Positions 22,211 to 32,949 of a stretch of DNA of 64,000 nt are shown here, piece by piece; positions within the stretch are counted from its first letter, which is position 1, and each line of letters begins with the position of its first letter. Origin of the DNA: Gnetum montanum (lineage: Eukaryota > Streptophyta > Gnetopsida > Gnetales > Gnetaceae). The notes beneath the pieces are model-generated. The model was given only the letters and a program-made list of their open reading frames with translations, searched no databases and was not told the DNA's origin. Location: the NCBI GenBank assembly GCA_015680685.1, contig MNCI01004036.1:274226-338225 (forward strand), read 5' to 3'. The translations under genes and the position numbers were made by a program.

Positions 22211-25063
22211 ATGGCACCCAAAAATGTGCATAGGAAGAAGAACCCTCACAACCACAAGTGAAATGACCTAGAGCTGGAAAGGGGCTAGCAAGAACAAGGC
22301 CAAGAACAACAAGAGGTGACACATGTAACTGAACCTCTTTGTGAGGAACCTAAAGTGGAATCTGTTTAACAGATTCCATAGGAAGAAGTGCCTACCAAAC
22401 AATCGCAACGAGGAGAAGTGCTTGGACCTATGCCAAGGCTTGAGGTCACTCTAACTCAAGCCTACCTAGATATCATCAAGTCATGAGAAATCCAAAGATT
22501 AGTTCTTCAAGAGATAAAATTTGAACCATTTTTGGTAAAAGCTCTAGAGGATGTCAAGACACAATTGCAAACCTCTCCCATGTGGCCAATCATCGCATCC
22601 AGTGAGAAATGGTACATGGTAGAGACCTATCTCTTTTGAAATAGCAAAAGGCTAAGGTCCATTGTAAAAAACAAGGACATTCAAGTGTCCTAAAAGGTGA
22701 AGGCTATTGTGCAAGCACTAGGGTTTCTAGACAGTGGAACACAATTGGAAGAAATATTGAGAAAAGGCAATCCTAAGACAAAAAGAAAATGGACCTAGTG
22801 ATGCTACAGGGTGGACCATAAGGAGTATGGTGTGCTCACACTAGCAAAGCGAATTTATTTTAAGATTGCAGCCTATCACCTCAATCCAACAGTGAGGCCA
22901 AGCAAGGTGACTACTTTTTCCACTTGAGTATGCACTACTCTAAGTGGGAAATTTCTTGTTAACCTTTCACAGCTAATTTATTTGGAGATTGAGAAGCACT
23001 ACAAGGAGAATGAATGTGGAAGAAAGACCCTACCCTTTCGATGCCTTATTAGAAAACTTTTCAAAAGGGCAGGCATTGTTCACTATTCTAATGATACTCT
23101 CAGGCATGCTCCCTTGGCCTCATGGGTAGAAATAATGAAGGATAAGATACTAATAATAACTTAAGAAGAGGAGCTACCACCACCACCACCTACTCAAGAG
23201 ACAAAACTGGAAGCCTACGTAGTCCTTGAACATCTACATCAAATTCGAGAATAGCTCTTGAGTGAATAAGAGTAGCAAGTAAGAATGAGTGGGCAGATCC
23301 ATTTGTGTGTCAGCTAGTGATGAGTCACCTTAATGAGGTGGCCCAAACAGTTAGCCAGATGGAGAGAAGTGGTTCCATTTTCTCTACCCAAAGAATGTAG
23401 CTACCTTTAAGGTTGAATCCCAATGCTCAAGAGGTGACAGTGTCACTAGCAACACACCATCTATTCCTAGAAATATCAAGGAATGTTGCCACTTTCTTGG
23501 TGCGGTTGGAGAAAGGATAAGAGGCAACTATCCTAGTGATGTAGCACCAAGGGTAGGAGATAGTGGCAAAAGTGGTAGATGACCATGTAGCTGAAGCATT
23601 GAATGCACTCATAGCATTTGTACTAGATGTATCTACACTCCAAGATGTGCAAACATCCATAGGCATGGACAACAGGAAATTAAATGTAGCCTATCACAAA
23701 CAATTGCTGGAATGACTAGTAGGAACTAGGCAATTGACTTTGGACATCTTTGATCTCCCAAAGAACATCACTACAACCTAGTCAGAGTTGCTAAATGCAA
23801 GGGGAAAATGCATCATTTTGAAGAAGCAGCTAAAAATGGCTCAAGAGAAAAATCAACACTTGATTGCAGAGGTTACTGAAATTTGTGCCCAATTTGCATA
23901 ACAAGTAATCCTCATCCCAGCAATGACAAGAAATGTAGCTATCAAATAGCTTCAAGAACGATTTCAAAAATATAAGGAGGAAGTAGTAATGACCATTTTC
24001 AAATAGTCCATGACAAAAGCTAAAACACACTCAATCAAACAAGGACTTGAATTAGATGCACTAAAAGAATGAAGCATTGACTGCACAAAATCATTGCATG
24101 CGAAATGTTGATGCTCAGAGAGATCAAATGCAAGAGTTCATTCATCAATAGCAGGAGAAGCTTGACAAGGTAAATACTGAATTGAGGAAATTGACCACAA
24201 AGAACCACAATCTATCAATGGAGGAGGTACACACCTTGCAACAAAATTCTGCCATCAAGATTACCACTTGGAAGAATCAAGCTCTCAAATTTGAAAGAGT
24301 GAGAAATCACTACAGGGACCATGTGGTTTTCAAAAGGAAATTAATGAAAAGCAAATCCAGATGGTGAAGATGAAAGTGAATGAAGCCCTCCAGCAACTCC
24401 AATAAGGAAGAAAGATGTGGTAGCCCATCCTTGATGGGATTAATGCCTACAACAAAGTAGAGATTTTCTTGAAGGAGTTGTAGATTGAGGAAATGATAGA
24501 GTATATGGAGTTGGCCAATCTCCATTACGCAAATTTGGCAATGCTAATAGTTGAACGGCTATAGTCGAAATTAAAGAAACAAGTGGTTAGCTCATATTTG
24601 CTATATGAGGCCGAGTTCAAACATCGCAAGGACACCAAGCAAAAGCTTGAGACTGCTAACATTGAACTCAAAGTTCTCAAAGGGTGATTCATAGATCAAC
24701 GATCCATCGCTAAGGACCTAGCTAGACGGATGAATGCCTACCAAGAGCTGAAGAACATAGTGAGAGTATTCAACATTGAACACAAAAAATTTGTTACTTG
24801 GTTCACCAATGTTAAGGAGTTATTTTTAGTGATCTTGTGTCCTTGGGATGTGCCTATTCTAACCACATTAGGGAAGCTATGTGGATAGTGCATGATCCTA
24901 GGAGTAAGGAGGAGAAAATGAAAGCACTACTGGATGCTTTTTGCCTTATGCCTAAAGTTGTAGTAGCGGCAGGACAACCACAACTGCCAAACCACGACTA
25001 GTGCGTGAAGCCAATGAGGGTCCCTCAAAGCCTCAGGAACCACTACCACCTGGGACAATTTGA
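22211..25063 (+). pseudogene. Element II ORF3 (conserved third ORF after pol)
   Basis: ATG at 22211, directly after GTGATTATAG, reads MAPKNVHRKKN. An acidic, Gln/Glu-rich stretch follows, then KFEPFLVKALEDVKTQLQ, KRIYFKIAAYHLNPTV and TLPFRCLIRKLFKRAGIVHY. That last block resembles the plant 'putative plant transposon protein' family (tentative). The second half is Lys/Glu/Gln/Leu-rich, with long helical heptad-like runs such as LRKLTTKNHNLSMEEVHTLQ, so a coiled coil is likely. The tail reads KPQEPLPPGTI and stops at 25061. Length is about 950 codons with many stops. No signal peptide or clear membrane segment is seen, so it is not an obvious env protein although it sits where env lies. Confidence 0.65.
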
Positions 25064-25298
25064 TCTTCTCCAACAAGCTTCACACCATCAAGGAACATGT
25101 TGTCCAATTTTTAAAGAGTTGTGTGATGGTGTTTAATTTTATGTCCTAAACACCACCATTTTTGTAATGTGTTGATCCGTACAACTAGGCACCATATTTT
25201 TTATCAAAGTCAATCAATTGTTTTATTGAAAAAAAGTTGGTCAATAATCCCATACCTTCCCAATTTTGTAAAAGAACTCAAGCATAAATTTTCCTTCA

Positions 25299-25310
25299 GT
25301 CATGGGGGTA
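25299..25310 (+). promoter_or_regulatory. Polypurine tract of Element II
   Basis: GTCATGGGGGTA lies directly before the 3' LTR start TGATGAGTCG. The same GGGGGTA-type end is seen in Element I (27132-27141) and, reversed, in III and IV. It would prime plus-strand synthesis. Confidence 0.8.
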
Positions 25311-26239
25311 TGATGAGTCGTCGTTGGTTGGCTATGTTGATGAGGCCTTGTTGACATAGTCGACCACGTCAATGAGGCCTTATTGACGCATCTTGCCTTG
25401 CATTGACAAGGCCTTGTCGATGTAGTTTCTATATGTTGCCTATAAATACGTTCCTACCAACCACATTTATGCTAATCTAGATTACAGTAGTAGTGAAGAT
25501 CTTGCATTTTTTCCATTTGAAAGTTAGAATTTTTTCCCTAAAGTGCCTGTAGTAGGAGTCATTGAGTGTACAAATCTTTATTCAAGCATTTTTGTACTTG
25601 AGCACAACAGTGTGTGCAACAATAAAGACAAACTTTCTGATAAACTTGAAGCACTTTGGATAGATTAGCTATTTTATTTATGCATTCAATATTTTCAATT
25701 ATTTGTTAATTATTCTCAATTATTTCACAAATATTTTCTAGAAACTGAGTTAATGAGGTTATTAAGCTAGATAAATTAAATACATAAGTGCGACCACTTT
25801 GAGCATAACACATATTCGCTTGGTAATCCCAACAACGTTATTGCTTGGTACACCTAGTAGTGTAGTGCTTGGTTGCCCAATAGTGGATACATGGGTTCAA
25901 GATGTGTACAAAAAGTGGGAATAGATACTTATGTTAGGATTAGTTAAATGCTAGTAAATTAGTTAATTTAGATTAGTTCATCAAATTACTTTTATCCATA
26001 TCTGAGCACCGATTTATAAAACATAAAAAATGATAAAAATCGAATGCCTTAGTTACACTTAATCATACCAATGAACATCACAAGTGTAATTGGGAAGAGA
26101 ATGATTGACCTTAAGGCTAGATTCACTTCCTAAAGGGCTAGTGCACTGAAAATGATAGAGTCCACAGAATTCAACTAGATCACACATGAATGCTTTGTGA
26201 TTCGTATGGTTGGGCATAGGGGTACCTCTATGCTTATCA
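25311..26239 (+). repeat. Element II 3' LTR
   Basis: Begins TGATGAGTCGTC and ends ATGCTTATCA (the family end CTCATCA with one change). U3 shows TTGATGAGGCCTTGTTGACA, CGTCAATGAGGCCTTATTGA and ATTGACAAGGCCTTGTCGAT repeats (25336-25425). TATAAATA is at 25441-25448. It pairs with 12912-13809. Confidence 0.85.
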
Positions 26240-26955
26240 CCATACATCAAAAGTTTGCAATTGAGATAAGCACGTGGTAGAATGAGGCCAAAAAGCATGA
26301 GAAGTTGCAAGTGCACTTTCAAGACCATATTAACATGTATGAGAAAATCAATGACAAAGAAATCTAGATGGAAAAGGTTTGCATTAGTTCCATGTTAGCA
26401 TAGAATCCTAACTAACAACCCATCCTAGATAGCTATGCCCTAGTCCACTAGCAAAAGTGAAAAACAAGGATCCGTAGATTAAGGATTTGAAGGACATGGT
26501 GTTAGCTAACCTTTGTTATGCTAACTTGGCCATGTTAATAGCAAGTTGTCCTGAAAATGAACTAGAATAGCAAGTATAATCACTTATGCTTTGTATGAGA
26601 AGGAGGTTGTAGATAGAAAAGATGCTTTAGAAAAAATTCAAGTAGCAAACTTGGAACTAGAAGCAATTAAGGCTCACTATCATGGGAAAAGAGATGTAGC
26701 TTTAGGCCTAGCCAAGAGACTAACAGATTATCATGAATTGAGAGAAAAGGCTAGGGCCAATCAGATGTTCCCATAACTATCATGTTTGTGGGATGTAAAT
26801 CCCCTACACACATTGGATCATCAGCATGGATGGTGCATGACCCAAGAATAGAGAAGGAGAAGTTGCAAGCGCTCCTGAATCATTACAAATTCCATAATCC
26901 TGAAAACAAAGGGAAGTAGCCAATGGAAGATCCATCACCTTTGGGAACTACATAG
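26240..26955 (+). pseudogene. Element I ORF3, segment 3
   Basis: Resumes ORF3 after Element II. The part around 26320-26370 lines up with 24315-24370 of Element II. A frame of 61 codons (26591-26776) shows VADRKDALEKIQVANLELE-like coiled-coil sequence and LGLAKRLTDYHELREKA, parallel to AKDLARRMNAYQELK in Element II (24712-24750). The tail reads PMEDPSPLGTT and stops at 26953, equivalent to the PLPPGTI end of Element II. Confidence 0.65.
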
Positions 26956-27039
26956 CTTCCCCAATTTTGTTGTTTTTCATGTCATGCTCATTTTCTATAA
27001 AAACCTACTACAACATGAAAGAGTCAATTTGTGTGTCTG

Positions 27040-27141
27040 TTAGAGTTAGTCAATAATCCCATACCTTCCCAATATTTTGTAAAGAACTTTTTTTTCATTT
27101 TTTTTAACTTGAGGACATGTTTTCATTCAATTGTGGGGGTA
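27040..27141 (+). promoter_or_regulatory. Conserved pre-LTR block and polypurine tract of Element I
   Basis: GTCAATAATCCCATACCTTC (27050) is kept at the same place in Elements II (25240), III (40530, reversed) and IV (60213, reversed). TTGTGGGGGTA directly before the 3' LTR is the polypurine tract. Confidence 0.7.
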
Positions 27142-28034
27142 TGATTAGTCATGTTTTAGTAGGGCTCTAATATCAAATATCTGATATTGAAGTTGCATTA
27201 TTAGGTATTCGATATCAAGGCACAACCTTTGATGTTAGGGATCTGATATCACCTCATCTATGTTACCCTATAAATACAACATTTTGATGCATGGTTTTAG
27301 AGATATAGACATAGAGAAGGGAATAGATAGGTAGCCAAAAAGTAATGAAATTTTGCTAGTTTTTTTTCAATGCATGCCCACAATGTGATGTTAAGTGATT
27401 GTATGGCATCCTTATTCGAATGTGATGTACTTGGACACATTACATGCTTGGCAATAAAGATCAAGATTACTTTCATTGTTGCATCATCCACTTAGCTTTA
27501 TTATTGTTAATTACTTAAATGCTTACTATTTTCCTTAGTTAATGTTTATCATTTATTGCTTTTTATTGTTTCTATCATTAAGTGAAATGAGTACGACTAA
27601 TTATGAGTGCTTAAGTATAATTACTTGGTAACTCAGTGGTGTTATTGTTTGGTACTCCTAGTAACGGTATGCTTGGTAATCCCAACAATAGTTGCATGAA
27701 GTCCAAGGCATGTACAGAAGGTTAGGAACAGGTACTCATCGCACGTAGGCGAGTTTAGACTTGACTTTCCATTATTAATTAGATTAAATAATTAATATAT
27801 CTATTATCATTAGGAGCAACATAAGGCCACAATAACATCAATTATCATATACCTCACTTTGGACTAAACCATACGTGACAAAGCTACCACTTGTCTAAGT
27901 GGGAAGACAACGAACTATGATCAAGACATAATGATCTAGATGCCATAACTAGTCCCATCCATGGAATTCAACTAGATTGTGTGTGAATACTTGTGATTCG
28001 TATGGTTGAGCATAGGGGTATTTGTTGCTCATCA
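27142..28034 (+). repeat. Element I 3' LTR
   Basis: Begins TGATTAGTCATG and ends TTGCTCATCA, followed by the target duplication GTTAT. U3 carries CTGATATTG, TTCGATATCAAGG and TCTGATATCACC repeats (27165-27252). TATAAATA is at 27269-27276. It pairs with 4465-5343. Confidence 0.85.
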
Positions 28035-28680
28035 GTTATGAAAGGAAAAATGGACAAGCTATCAAAGATTGGAATTGGATAAAATATAGGTTGAGAATAT
28101 TATTTGAATAGTCTTGGTAAAGGCAAAAGACAATCATGAAGTTGAAATTCCTAAGACAATGTAACAAATATGTCAAGGAGTTTTGCATTAGATCTTATGA
28201 ATTATTTAATCAAGCTAAGGTAAACAAGAAGAGGTATGAACAAACTTCAATCTTTCTTGGAGGACTCAAAATGGAAAATCTGTGCAATTTATAATTCTAT
28301 GAGCCACAAAATCTTAATGAGGCTTATGATTTGGCACTCAAGGTAGAAAAAAAAACTAGTGGATTTGGGAACACAAGTAAGAAAGCTTCGAAAGGGAAGG
28401 ACAAGGGATCCAAATTAAAAAAGGAATCCAAGTCCAAGTCTAAAAACAAAGATGGTAGCCATGACAAGAAGCTAGAGAAGAATGATGAGAAGGACAAAGC
28501 CAAGAAGGACCAAGGCAAGAGAGGCAAGGGTTAAGGTAGCAACTCATCCAAAGATTTAGTACTTCAAATATGGACAATGTGGACACAAGCAATGAGAATG
28601 TTCACTTTACAAGATAACTAATAAAGCAAGGATGTACAAACCATGAAAGTGGAGGAGACATCAAGCCAACCTCTTTAGAG
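28035..28680 (+). pseudogene. Element 0 gag, 3' part with zinc knuckle
   Basis: Reading resumes from 4464. RQCNKYVKEFCIRSYELFNQ and SIFLGGLK (28150-28270) fit the second half of the gypsy capsid domain. A Lys/Ser/Asp-rich basic stretch (28331-28534) follows, then YFKYGQCGHKQ-EC (28558-28602), a decayed C-X2-C-X4-H-X4-C knuckle with the first Cys pair damaged. In-frame stops are present. Confidence 0.65.
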
Positions 28681-28720
28681 AGATAATCCTAATGCTCCCA
28701 AAATTAAGAAAGCCTTTGAA

Positions 28721-29180
28721 TTGAATTTGTGTGCATTCATGGGGAATGTCAAAAGTAGAGATCATCTTACAAGGAAATTGTTATTTCAAAATAGTGCTAG
28801 ATGTTTGCTTAGTAGGGAGTGGATTCATACTTTGATTGATGGAGGAGCCCAAGAAAATGTTATTTCATCTAGGAAAGTTGCTAGATTAGGTTTAGTGACA
28901 AATCCTCATCCTAGACCTTACAAAATATAGTGGTTGTTAAGAGACTTCTCTCAAAAGGTGAGAGAGTAATGTTTTTTAAAATTTAAAATTGGAAGTTATC
29001 ATGATGTTGTAAAATGTGATGTAATTCCAATTGATTATGCTAATGTAATTCTTGAAAGACCTTGGAATTTTGACAATGGTGCTCAATTTAATAGGGCAAG
29101 AAATGTGTGTAGTGTAGCTAGACCTGATAGAATCCATTAGGTGATTCCTACAACATCTAAACAAGTAAGGTAGCAAAGCT
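28721..29180 (+). pseudogene. Element 0 protease
   Basis: HTLIDGGAQENVISSRKVAR (28829-28890) is the active-site region; the usual D-(S/T)-G-(A/S) reads D-G-G-A. YHDVVKCDVIPIDYANVILE and RPWNFD (28997-29073) form the C-terminal I-LGRPW-like block. Stops are at 28928 and downstream. Confidence 0.65.
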
Positions 29181-29439
29181 AACTTAATGCTTCTTTAATT
29201 CTTCTTGGAGAGAGGAAATACATTAAGGAACATGATGAAGCTAGTTTTGGTTTTGTTGTTGTATTAATTATTGCTTCTAATAATGATGTTGTGCAATTAA
29301 AGCTTCCAACAAGCATGCTAGGCATGAAGGAGCAATTTCCCAAGCTATTTAAGGGGGACTTGGATGGATTTCTACCAATGAAGACTGTAAAATACCAAAT
29401 TAACTTCATTACTTATGTTACCATTTCAAATAAGAAACC

Positions 29440-30660
29440 ATACTAGATGACACCAAATCAATAAGTAGAATTGCAAAGGCAAGTAGATAAGTTACTTATA
29501 AATGGCTTCATAAGGAAATCCATTTCACTTTATGTAATTCCAACAGTGCTTATGCCAAAGGATAGTGATAAATGGAGAATGTGCATTGATTTAAGGGCAA
29601 TGAAAAAGATCACAATAAGATACAACTTTCCTATTCTAAGGATAGATGATATTCTTGATGTCCTTACCAATTCTAAAGTTTTTAAGAAAATTGATTTGAA
29701 GAGTGATGACCATCAAATTCAAATCAAGCTTGGTGAAAAATGGAAGAAAAATTTTCAAAATATTAGATAGATTGTTTGAGTGGTTGGTGATGCCATTTGG
29801 GCTCACAAATGCACCTACTACATTCATGAGGTTGATGCATGATGTACTCAAATATTTGATTGTAAGTGTTGTATTATCTTCTTTGATGATATTTTAGTGT
29901 GTAGCTCTAATGAGGGAGAACACTTTGATCACTTGAGAAAAGTGTATCTTAAATTGGAAAAGGCACATTTGGTGATTAATGTGAAGAAAAACCATTTCTT
30001 CAAGAGGAAGATCACATATTTGGGACATATAGTTTCTAAATATTAAATTCAAATAGAAGCTACCAAGGTAAGGGCTATTAGAGATTGACCCACTTATAAA
30101 AATGTTAAGAAGGTAAGATCATTTCTTAGTTTAGCAAGTTTTTATAGGAGGTTTATAAAACATTTTAGTGGTATTTCTTAGCTTATGTTTGCTTTACTAA
30201 TGAAGAATAAAGATTTTAGGTGGGATGATGAAACCCAAAGAAGCTTTAACTTGTTGAAAGAAAAAATAACCAATGAACTAGTGCTTGTAATACTAGATTT
30301 CTAGAAGCTTTTTTAGGTGGAGGTCAATGCAAGTAAAATTTTCATTAGAGAGGGACTTGCACAAGAAGGTAGGCATATTGCACTCTTTTTGGAGAAGTTG
30401 AATGAGTTGTATGTTCTTCTTCAAGCAATTAAGCATTGGAGGCATTACTTGTTGTCCAAGGAGTTCACCTTGATGATGGATCATAAATCACTTCAATTCC
30501 TCAATTTCTAAAAGAAGTTTAGTGCTAAACACATGAAGTAGGTGGCACAATTGCAAAAGTTTCATTTTATGCTCAAGCATAAAAAGTGTGGAAAAGCCAA
30601 TGTGGTGACTAATGCATTATCTAGTGTACATGTTGTAAATTTTAGCATGTTTCATGTAGA
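29440..30660 (+). pseudogene. Element 0 reverse transcriptase and RNase H
   Basis: RT blocks seen over shifted frames: [71 protein letters not shown] (29789-29848) and a catalytic FFDDILV (29878-29898) in which F-D-D replaces Y-x-D-D-type sequence. RNase H remnants include KQAIKHWRHYLLSKEFTL-like sequence with MMDHKSLQFL (30425-30505) and KCGKANVVTNALS (30586-30625), the usual NVVADALSR block with one change. Order and spacing are normal. Confidence 0.75.
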
Positions 30661-30767
30661 AGATATGTTTGATTTTGTTGATTTGTATGAAAATGATGTT
30701 GATTTTGAGCAAGTTTGAAAAATCCTTAAGAAACCATTATTGAGTAGGATAGACCAATGAAGGGACT

Positions 30768-32050
30768 ATGATATTCAATGTAAATCATTGTTTAAGAATG
30801 AAAAGGTATGTGTTTCCAAGTATGCGTTTAGGGAAAAAAATTTTGGTTGAAAAGCATTGTGGTGGCATGGTAGGTCATATAGGTAGAGATAAAACATTGG
30901 AACTTGTGAAGAGGCACTATTTTTGGCTTGGAATAACATATGAAGTTTTCAAATTTGTTAAGGAATACTTGACATTGCTGATTCCTAAGGATCTATTGGA
31001 AAGTGTGTCAATAGACTTTGTGAGTGGGATTCCTAAGACCAAAAGTGGAAATGATGCTATCTTTGTTGTGGTGGATAGATTCTCCAAGATGGTACACTTC
31101 ATTCCCTACCAAAAGGTAAGTGATACATCTCATGTTGTAAATTTGTTTTTCAAACATGCTATAAAGTTGCATGAGATTCCTTTGAATGTTGTTAGTGATA
31201 GAGATTCCAGGTTCACTAATCATTTTTGGAGATCCCCTAGGAGAATTTTAGGGACAAAGTTGAATTTTTCTAGTGCATATAATCCACAATATGATGGCCA
31301 AACTAAAGTGGTAAATAAATCTTTGCTGAATATATTGAGATGTTTATGTGATGGACAACCAAATAGGTGGGAAATTTTGTTGTATCAGGTTGAATTTTCA
31401 TACAATAATGCTTTTCAAATTGCTATTGGTAAGAGCCCATTCGAGGTTAATTATAAATTTTGTTCAAAGATAGTGGAAAATGTAAGGAGCTTTGAGGAAG
31501 AAGCTCGACTAAGTGCTCATTTTGTGCAAGAGATGAAGGATCTTCATACACAAGTGAAGTCTAATCTTGAGAAGAAGGTTGAAGGGCAAGGATAAGCCTA
31601 AATTTAATGTTGGTGATATAGTTTGGGTGTAGTGGAAGAAGAAGAGATTGAGGGATGTTAACTTCTCAAATTTAAAAGCTAAGAAGATGGATCCTTTTAG
31701 GATAAAGACCAAAATTAATGATAGTGCTTTTGAAATGGACTTAGTAAAAAATATGGATATTTCTTATATGTTTAATGTTATAAATCTTATGCATTACCAT
31801 GGATTAGTAGATGGTGAGATCTTACAAGGTAGCATCAATGAGTTGAAGGAGGCTATTAACAAGTCCAAGCCTTCAATGGAGAGGATGGAAACCGTACTCA
31901 AGAGGAGAGAAGCTTTCAATACTTGTGGAGAGAAGAGGCATGAGTACTTGATCTATTAGGAGGATTAAATTGCTGATGATGTTGTATGGGTTTATGAGAC
32001 CAAACTTGTTGAGTGGGAGATCACGTCTATCCCTACTCCCTTATTCACAT
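30768..32050 (+). pseudogene. Element 0 integrase with GPY/F-like module and chromodomain-like tail
   Basis: The longest open stretch in the window (275 codons, 30768-31595). GGMVGHIGRDKTLELVKRHY is the zinc-domain region. SIDFVSGIPKTKSGNDAIFV contains the first catalytic Asp, VVSDRDSRFTNHFW the second, and YNPQYDGQTKVVNKSL should hold the third (normally Glu after GQT; Lys here). AEFAYN reads VEFSYNNA. A DPFRIKTKIND module (31690-31722) and a FNVINLMHYHG block follow. The tail METVLKRREAFNTCGEKRHE-YLIY and VVWVYETKLVEWE (31888-32018) looks like a chromovirus chromodomain. The chromodomain steers integration in this family. Stops at 31593 and 31957. Confidence 0.75.
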
Positions 32051-32063
32051 GAGTTTACTTTTT

Positions 32064-32078
32064 GAAAGGTGGGAGTGT
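32064..32078 (+). promoter_or_regulatory. Polypurine tract of Element 0
   Basis: GAAAGGTGGGAGTGT lies directly before the 3' LTR start TGATGTAGGG. Confidence 0.7.
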
Positions 32079-32885
32079 TGATGTAGGGATACCTCTTTTG
32101 AGCCATATTTTCATCCTTACAAGCGGTCATTTGTAGGTTTCAAGAAGTTGGAAAGATGTCTTGGTCAAGAGCTAGAATGCATAGGAGGCATCCCAGTGGA
32201 AGAGGAGATATCTCATCCTACTAGGAGATGTCTCTTCCCACAAACAAGAGATGTCTTTGCCTAGAAGGAGACATCGCACTTCAAAATGATAAGCCACCTA
32301 GAACTAAGAGATGTCTTGTTTGAGAGCCCATGATGATAGTAAGACATATTGCTAAGGTTGTAGATGGCAATTCTAAGTTTGGAAACAATCAGAAAAGATG
32401 AAAACAAAATGGAAATAGTTGAGAATCTCCAAGTTGAGCATGGAGAAGGTTTCTTTAGGCTTCTTGCCTTGAATTTAATAAACATTATGTGTTTTCTTGT
32501 TTTAGAGCATGAGATGTAATGAGAGGAGAGTTGGTTGATGCATGAGTTGGTGTGCATCTTTGCAGTCAATTGTGTGTTTGGCCATTGCATCTCTCAATGT
32601 GTGTGTTGTGTTTGAATCTTAGTCCTGTATGTGTGGGAGAGATCTCATTCAGTTGTGCTTTGCATTAAGGACAATCATTGTGTGGTTGTAGAGCCTCATG
32701 CTGTACAATATCATTGAGTATATTAGTATGTTGTTTGTAGATTGTGGAATGGCTATACTAGTAATTTTCTTTTGCATTAATTGAAGATAGCTATTTTTTT
32801 TTGTAGCAAATTAAATTGTCTTCATAATATCTGGATTTGGTAAGTATTTGAAAATTTATTGGAAAACGGAGTGACCTGCTCCACC
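32079..32885 (+). repeat. Element 0 3' LTR
   Basis: Aligns throughout with 2979-3812. Shared features are CTTTTGAGCCATATTTTCAT against CTTCTAAGATCTATTTTCAT, the GGTCATTTGTAGG block, GAGACATC repeats, TGTGGTTGTAGAGCCTCATG and a GTCTTCATAA-AT-TG-ATT block near the end. The right end is ragged and uncertain by a few bases. Confidence 0.7.
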
Positions 32886-32949
32886 TCCCAAACCTTCAGA
32901 ATAGTTGAATAAATTCAACAATGAATATCACATCACTCTTCACAAATTT

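Larger units (their letters stand above)
12912..26239 (+). mobile_element. Element II: full-structure Tat/Athila-like gypsy with third ORF
   Basis: LTRs at 12912-13809 and 25311-26239 are flanked by TCATA (12907-12911) and CCATA (26240-26244), a 5-bp target duplication with one transition. The order inside is primer-binding site, gag, protease, RT, RNase H, integrase, a 2.2-kb non-coding block, ORF3 and a polypurine tract. Total length is 13.3 kb. It is the most complete member of the family here and the model for what Elements I, III and IV have lost. The tRNA-Asp type primer-binding site and a long region after integrase are features of the non-chromodomain Tat/Athila lineages; exact lineage placement is inferred. 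All frames carry stops. Confidence 0.85.
4465..28034 (+). mobile_element. Element I: pol-less gypsy retrotransposon nested in Element 0
   Basis: LTRs at 4465-5343 and 27142-28034 are flanked by a perfect 5-bp target duplication, GTTAT at 4460-4464 and 28035-28039. Inside are a tRNA-Asp type primer-binding site, gag, a post-gag non-coding block, ORF3 and a polypurine tract. No protease, RT or integrase frame is present between gag and the post-pol block at 7950. The element was later invaded by a solo LTR (11485-12420) and by Element II (12912-26239), both landing in ORF3. Without these it is about 9.3 kb. A gag-carrying, pol-lacking element fits the class called TR-GAG, which would depend on the pol of a relative such as Element II. 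Confidence 0.85.
2979..32885 (+). mobile_element. Element 0: outermost Ty3/gypsy chromovirus-like retrotransposon
   Basis: Two related LTRs (2979-3812 and 32079 to about 32885) flank a decayed internal region. In order this holds a tRNA-Met type primer-binding site, gag, zinc knuckle, protease, reverse transcriptase, RNase H, integrase, a GPY/F-like module and a chromodomain-like tail. The order protease-RT-RH-integrase is that of Ty3/gypsy. Element I (4465-28034) sits inside gag, and removing it restores a typical size. The LTRs are visibly diverged and every ORF is interrupted, so this is the oldest layer of the nest. The right LTR end is uncertain by several bases and no convincing target duplication was found. 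Confidence 0.8.

Noticed and set aside
22211-25063. ORF3 as a true envelope gene
   Set aside because: No signal peptide, no transmembrane helix and no furin-like site seen; a coiled-coil, non-membrane protein fits better.
30917-31223. Minus-strand open frames opposite the Element 0 integrase
   Set aside because: They are shadows of the plus-strand integrase frame and match no protein family.
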